From positions 1,674,001 through 1,738,000 of the forward strand of contig NBBA01000004.1 of NCBI GenBank assembly GCA_002794785.1: a stretch of 64,000 nucleotides of DNA, in the 5' to 3' direction. The position numbers and the translations under genes are program-made. The stretch comes from Coniferiporia sulphurascens (Eukaryota; Basidiomycota; Agaricomycetes; Hymenochaetales; Hymenochaetaceae). Shown piece after piece: positions 59,201 to 64,000 of this stretch. The notes under the pieces were generated by a model. It saw only the letters and a list, made by a program, of their open reading frames with translations. It was not told where the DNA came from and ran no database searches. Numbering within the stretch: position 1 is the stretch's first letter; every line of letters starts with the position of its first letter.

Positions 59201-61791
59201 TCATGACGAGCAGTCAGGGATAGTGATCCCCTTGAGTGTGCGGTTTTGGTAGAACAAACCCCACCAGCCTTCGACACCGCCGAACTGAATGTCCTTCCAC
59301 TCTTCATCAAAGTACTACAAAAGTGATTCATTAACCTCCAAGCTTTATAATTGAACAGAAAGGTAAAACGAACCTCGAAGAAGAAATATTCCGTGCCGTT
59401 CGCATTCGCCTGGCACACAAAGTTGTCGAGGAAAATCTGGAGATTCGCTTCCGACGCTGCTGACGCCCCGTTCGTCTCAGCAGCCACACTGGACGAGTTC
59501 TACATTTCATTCAAACGTAAATTTAGCGAATGCGTTCCCATGACTGCATCGAGTAAATATAAAATGCACTGACCGAAGGCCAGCCCGTCTCGGCGATATA
59601 CATATTAGGCGTGTTCGAGACCGCCTGAGCAGCCGCAACGTCTGTTTGTGTGAAGAATTCCCACGTCCAGGCAGCTGCATCCTCGATCGTCGTGTCCGCG
59701 AACCAAGGATGCACGTTCGCCATCTGTGTGTCCGTGAACGAGGGAACAGTGTCCAATACGTTTTCCGCCCGTAAAATCCGCGTAGCGCCGAGGTGATTAA
59801 TGACAAAGGACGCCAAAAATGAATCGGTTTTAAAAATAACCATATCAATGATTGCGAGGGCAGATATTAATAAGTTCCGGCATAAAGGATCGACAAGAAA
59901 GGTCAAGTGGCAAAAGGAACGTTCCAATCAGCACGCGTCCCTTCCTCCGCAGCACGACAAAAATGGACGCACCCCATAATCAACGGCAGCAAGCACCTCG
60001 TTATTGAAGTATGCACCGGCATCAGACGTGCCGACAGGCAAATCAATGTTCATCTGGCTCAGCATATTCTTCGTGTCTGTGATATTCGCAATGAGGAGCT
60101 GAGCCCCTGTTAACATAGCCAGAGGAAGGATGGGACTATCAGCAATCTGGTAAGGCTAACGATTGCACATTTTCAATACGCACCAACGTTGCCGATGGCA
60201 CTGTTCGGGTCGGTGGCATTATTGTCATCAAGGAAGCTGCAAAAGCCAGAAATACATCAGCACTGTTACATTCCCCTCCAAAACAGGTACGCACTCAAGC
60301 ATGAACTCGTTGCCGACCGTGATACCACCAATGTTGGCCGTACCGTACGCTTGGAGTGCGGTCTGGATTTCATCTCGTTGACGCACATACGCCGCACCGG
60401 CGTCAGTAGCGATATTGTAGTTTCCAAGCCAGACGGTCATGTTGACCTTGGTCTGCTTAATCGCCTCGAGCTAGATAAAAAGGAAAGATTAGTGAAGAGT
60501 TTCGAAACATACTCAGAATGCGACATACGACGAGCGATGACTGGTTGCAGTCAGCACCATAGATGCGGAGACGCTAGTGTTATGAGGCACTGTCAGTATA
60601 CAAGCCTTCCCAAGCACGGTGGCATCGAAATGACTGACAGTCGTGAGCTGCGACAGAAGCTAAAACCAGCAAATAGATATCAGACCGTATTCTAATCATC
60701 AATTCACAACTGAGAACCGACCTGAATATCCGTGATGACCTGTTCTGCAACGCGAAGCGACACGTATCAGCAAAACCAAAACACAAAAAATACATCACAC
60801 ATCAGCGGTCGCTCACCTAAACTGTTCCCGCACTCGGGGAGCTGGCTGCCCTCCGGCGTGTACGCAATACCGTAGAAACTCTGCTTGAGCGCAGGGTCCT
60901 TGACGAAATTGCTCGGGTCAGAGCTCGAACTCGAGCCCGAACCTGAGCCACTTGATGCGAGAGAGGATGACGAGCTATTTTTCTTCGACACGCTGACACC
61001 GACGCCAACGCCAACTGCAATGATTGCAGCGATAGCGACGACCGAGCCGATGGCCTACACAGGAGGGAGGGTACACACAAAATAGAGCATCAGCAATTGC
61101 AAGTGTAAAACAAAGCAAGAAGTAGAGAAAAACGCACGATCCACTTGGAGCGCGAGCTGCCCTTCTGCTGTTTCTCAAGCCACGCGCTGTTGCCGCCACC
61201 CTCCATGTTGCTGTACCCGCGCTGGGCAGCGTTCGAGCCAAACTGTGCAGACGGCATGTAGAGCGGGTTGTCTTCGTGTTCGGTGACGAGATTTTCAGAA
61301 GTTGGGACGGGGTGGAAGCCTGTGCCTGTGGTGGGCAGGGGTGCCGTGCGGGCGTAGGGGCCGGGAGCGGGCGAGTGTGAGGGGGAGAAGGAGTCGGAGT
61401 AGGGGTCGAACGAAGCGCGCGGCGACGCGTCTAAGCTATTGGCGTAGTGGGAGGAGGAGAACGGTTGGGGTCGCTGCGCAGCAGGGAACCCGGGTGTTTT
61501 TTAAATCGAGGGCGCGGAGGTATATTTAGACGCGAAACCCAAGCGAGTTGGAATTCCACGACAGAGGGGGCGTTTGATTAAGATTATTTGAAACGAACGA
61601 CGAGCAGCGAGAGCGATGGGGAGGAGGAAAAAAGATGAGGAGGCGGTGGGTGGTGGGTGACGACGAGGAGAGATGTGGGAATAAGCAAGTACGGACGACA
61701 GGGTGAAGTAGTAACTGGCACTGACCGGGCTGAAGAACTCGCCTCCTGCCGACGTCCCCTGCGGCAGCGCGTCTGCTGGTCCCCGCGGCAT
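59201..61791 (-). CDS. membrane-anchored GH17 glucan endo-1,3-beta-glucosidase
   Basis: Type II membrane protein with an extracellular glycoside hydrolase family 17 domain, expected to cut or remodel wall beta-1,3-glucan. The start at 61791 (MPRGPADALPQGTSAGGEFF) is joined by a ~260-nt intron, long for this locus, to RPQPFSSSHYANSLDASPRA. A cytosolic Pro/Ser region ends WLEKQQKGSSRSKW before the membrane helix (IAIGSVVAIAAIIAVGVGVG, ~61000-61060) and a Ser-rich stalk. Catalytic landmarks: SFYGIAYTPEGSQLPECGNS (~60830-60890), TTRIRIYGADCNQ, VNMTVWLGNYN, IGGITVGNEFML with the acid/base Glu (~60300-60335), NVHPWFAD (~59700), and MYIAETGWPS with the nucleophile Glu (~59580-59610). The end reads FFEYFDEEWKDIQFGGVEGW and WGLFYQNRTLKGITIPDCSS, stop at 59201-59203. 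Both Glu are intact. Similar membrane-bound GH17 proteins are common in basidiomycetes. Confidence 0.92.
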
Positions 61792-63301
61792 GTAAGCAAA
61801 AAATATATATTCAGTCGAAAGGCGTTCCTGTCAGTTCGTCAGTCGTCGGGCGCAGTCGTACGGGCGTCGTATGTTCAACAAGTACAGGTGCAAGTACAGG
61901 GGTGTGCGTGCATCAAGTTCAACTTGCCCCCTGCAGTCCGACCTAGTGCGGCCACCGGCGCCCATGCCCGGAACTTCACCCACATAAGGCACTTGCACCC
62001 GCACCCGGCAATTAGCTCCTTTAGCAAACTTACAAAACCAGATACCTGAACAAAAAATGACATGTATTCCCTTACGAAAAACTCGTATTCCGGGATAAAA
62101 AATTAACTGCGCAGTACCCCCCCCTTTTTTAGCCGAAAGAAGCCCGATATCGAAAGCCACAAATATTTTACTACCCGCGAAGTGCGATCTTCGATCTCTC
62201 CCAGCATGACGATCGGTGACGAGCCGACAGAGTATCGGTTCAAGAAAATTATTATTATTTTTAATACAACAAGAAAAGTACTCACTTAACATACTGCATG
62301 TACCTGGTCTTAGTATGAAACCAACCAAGCAACGCACCGCCAACTTCTCAAACCAAAAATACGTCCACGGCAATATTCATATTAGCGTCTGTATGAGCTC
62401 TTATGGCTGAATCACCCGGTACACGTACTAGTACTGTGCGGAGTGCAGCCACTGAACTGCCGGCTAAAGTAGCTAAGCTGCTTTTAAACCCACTCGACAA
62501 AGTCCAATTCAATTCATTATGTTATATTATATGACCAGTCCGTACTTCATAGCAATCACGACCCGACTCCTCAACAAAAAAAACAAAAAAAGAGAACTCG
62601 ACCGTCTCTAGGTACAAAAAACCACACAAACCCGGGCCATCCGAGTCGTCACCAGAAACTTGAACCAGGATCAGAAAGAAAACGCCGACAGTACTACTGT
62701 AGTGACGATATTACAGTAATTGACACCTGAGCATGCCTCCTCTCCTTGCTATAGGAAATACCAAGAGAAGGGACCCGTAGGGTAGATAACAACTATCTTA
62801 GCCGGTCGTTCCACCTTCCTCAGACTCCCGACTCCCCTGCACAAGTATACCAGCAACCAAAGAGATAACGACCGACACCGACAAGGGAGAAAGGAAAGAA
62901 AAGAAAAAAGGAAAAAAGGCAGACAAATCACAGATGGACGTGGAACGTGGACGGACAGGCAAAAAACAAACATACTAGTGGTGTACAATACGGAAGTTTG
63001 AAGTTTACAAAATGGGGGTTGATGAATCCGCAGCCGCCTCTGCCGCCGAAAGCGGTGTACTACTAAGAACAGAAACAGACCAACAAACAAACAAACAAAA
63101 AACACATAAGTACTCTGCGGAGATAACAACTGCAAAAGCGCAGTCCCATAGGACCCGGCATATAGTATCCAAAGGAGAAAAAGCACGAGACGACACGGCA
63201 GTAGCAAGCGAAAACACAGGAAAAAAGAGAAGGGAAGAGGGGAAGGACAGGACGAATAAAATAACAAGTGGGAAGAGAAACCGAACGAACGGGGCCGGGG
63301 A
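61792..63301. other. 1.5-kb intergenic region upstream of GH17 gene
   Basis: Presumed GH17 promoter and 3' region of the following minus-strand gene. AT-rich words (ATTATTATTATT at ~62248-62260) alternate with A-rich tracts (~62575-62600 and ~62890-62920). No gene recognised. Confidence 0.4.
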
Positions 63302-64000
63302 TTATGGCAGCCCCCCTCCGTCTCTATGTCCATTGCCTGGCCCCCGATCCTGGCTCGTCCTCCGTGCCCCCGACTCGCCCTGCATCAGCTGCATACTCTG
63401 CGGCTGCAAACTCGTGCGCTTCGGCTTCTTCAACACGTTATTCTTGCGCACGTCTCGCCCGCCCCTCCCCTCTCTCGAGCCCGACCACTCTCGTCCTTCC
63501 TCCCGTATCGTCGCACCCCGTTCTGGCTCATCCCTCTGCGTTCGCATCCCACCTTCAGTGTCCCGGCTCGTCGTGCGCCGCGTGGGCAAAGTCCGACTGC
63601 GCGACACCGTAATCGCACCTGCCCCACCCGCCAACGTAGGCCCGTCGCCTGTGCGCCCGGTGCTCACGATCCGGACATGAGATCCGGAAACTGTGCCCGA
63701 CGACGGGTTTGCAGGCCCGTTGACTCCTGCACTCCCCGGCTCGCCAGACGCTGATGACGAGCGCCGCCGGCCGGATCTCGACCGTGTCCGGTCACTGCCC
63801 TTCTCGACTAGTCGCCAGCCCGGGTCAGCGAGTGAAGACATGACCGTCGGGTGGGGAGACGAGGAGCGCTCCTCGTACGCTCTGTCTAAAATCGGCGAGG
63901 GGCTGATCCCCTGCTGCTGCGATTTCGGCGGTGGCGGCGGTGGCGGGACGTCGAGCATGAACCAATCTTGGTGTAATATGAGAAACTCGAGCACCTCCTG
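63302..64000 (-). CDS. probable RhoGAP protein, C-terminal part only (runs off right edge)
   Basis: The frame is open from the right edge (QEVLEFLILHQDWFMLDV) to a stop at 63302-63304; the true start lies outside the window. The first ~20 residues resemble the last helix of fungal RhoGAP domains (EFLIxxQDxFMLDIPPPP pattern), followed by a poly-Pro run. The rest is a basic, Ser/Arg-rich disordered tail (TRSRSGRRRSSSASGEPG, VSRSRTLPTRRTTS, NNVLKKPKRTSLQP). The GAP catalytic region is not in the window, so the family call rests on this short match only. If correct, it would regulate Rho/Cdc42 GTPases in polarised growth. Confidence 0.5.
   Translation of the reverse strand, partial: QEVLEFLILHQDWFMLDVPPPPPPPKSQQQGISPSPILDRAYEERSSSPHPTVMSSLADPGWRLVEKGSDRTRSRSGRRRSSSASGEPGSAGVNGPANPSSGTVSGSHVRIVSTGRTGDGPTLAGGAGAITVSRSRTLPTRRTTSRDTEGGMRTQRDEPERGATIREEGREWSGSREGRGGRDVRKNNVLKKPKRTSLQPQSMQLMQGESGARRTSQDRGPGNGHRDGGGLP

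Noticed and set aside
63000..63300. Possible coding start in the frame beginning MGVDESAAASAAES (plus strand)
   Set aside because: It runs antisense into the RhoGAP-like tail with no splice support; it looks like composition bias.

Overview
The window looks like nuclear DNA from an agaricomycete-type basidiomycete fungus. Genes are densely packed on both strands. Nearly all are cut by many 50-75 nt GT-AG introns with CTAAC/CTGAC-like branch sites, and the gene set is typically fungal: a VTC polyphosphate polymerase, a Dal5-type permease, an ADP1-type ABCG transporter, a PPS1-type phosphatase, an AVT-type vacuolar transporter, a membrane-anchored GH17 glucanase and a Tad-like LINE. No rRNA, tRNA or CRISPR array was recognised. 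All gene models were assembled by eye from open frames plus splice signals, so exon borders are approximate unless stated.

Left part (1-12.2 kb): a left-truncated VTC4-like polyphosphate polymerase (-), an unrecognised secreted-type protein (-), a stand-alone glycosyltransferase-like protein resembling the N-terminal half of plant arabinokinase (+), the tRNA-acetylation cofactor TAN1/THUMPD1 (-), and an allantoate-permease-family MFS transporter (+). Middle (12.5-27.8 kb): a large paladin-like protein with three CX5R phosphatase-like loops (+), two adjacent single-pass membrane proteins (+), FRA10AC1 (+), the complex I assembly methyltransferase NDUFAF7 (-) and, divergent from it, the ribosome factor eIF6 (+). 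Next (28-46.5 kb): a PRXL2-type peroxiredoxin-like protein with a long disordered N-terminus (-), a small unrecognised two-exon reading frame (-), an AVT3-like vacuolar amino-acid transporter (-), an SDR epimerase (-), an ADP1-type ABC transporter with EGF-like N-terminus (+), and a PPS1-like dual-specificity phosphatase (-).

Right part (46.5-64 kb): about 6 kb of GC-rich, low-complexity non-coding DNA is split by a full-length 6.7-kb non-LTR retrotransposon. The element has a 14-bp target-site duplication, a poly(A) tail, an intact ORF1, and an ORF2 (endonuclease, reverse transcriptase, RNase H) broken by a nonsense codon, a frameshift and a 32-bp tandem duplication. After it come a type-II membrane GH17 beta-1,3-glucanase (-) and the C-terminal part of a probable RhoGAP (-), which runs off the right edge.

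Most genes are unrelated housekeeping loci; no operon-like or biosynthetic cluster is apparent. The most notable items are the LINE insertion and its ATGA-coupled ORFs, the arabinokinase-N-like protein lacking a kinase half, the small unknown gene near 31.2 kb, and a cluster of unrecognised membrane or secreted proteins.
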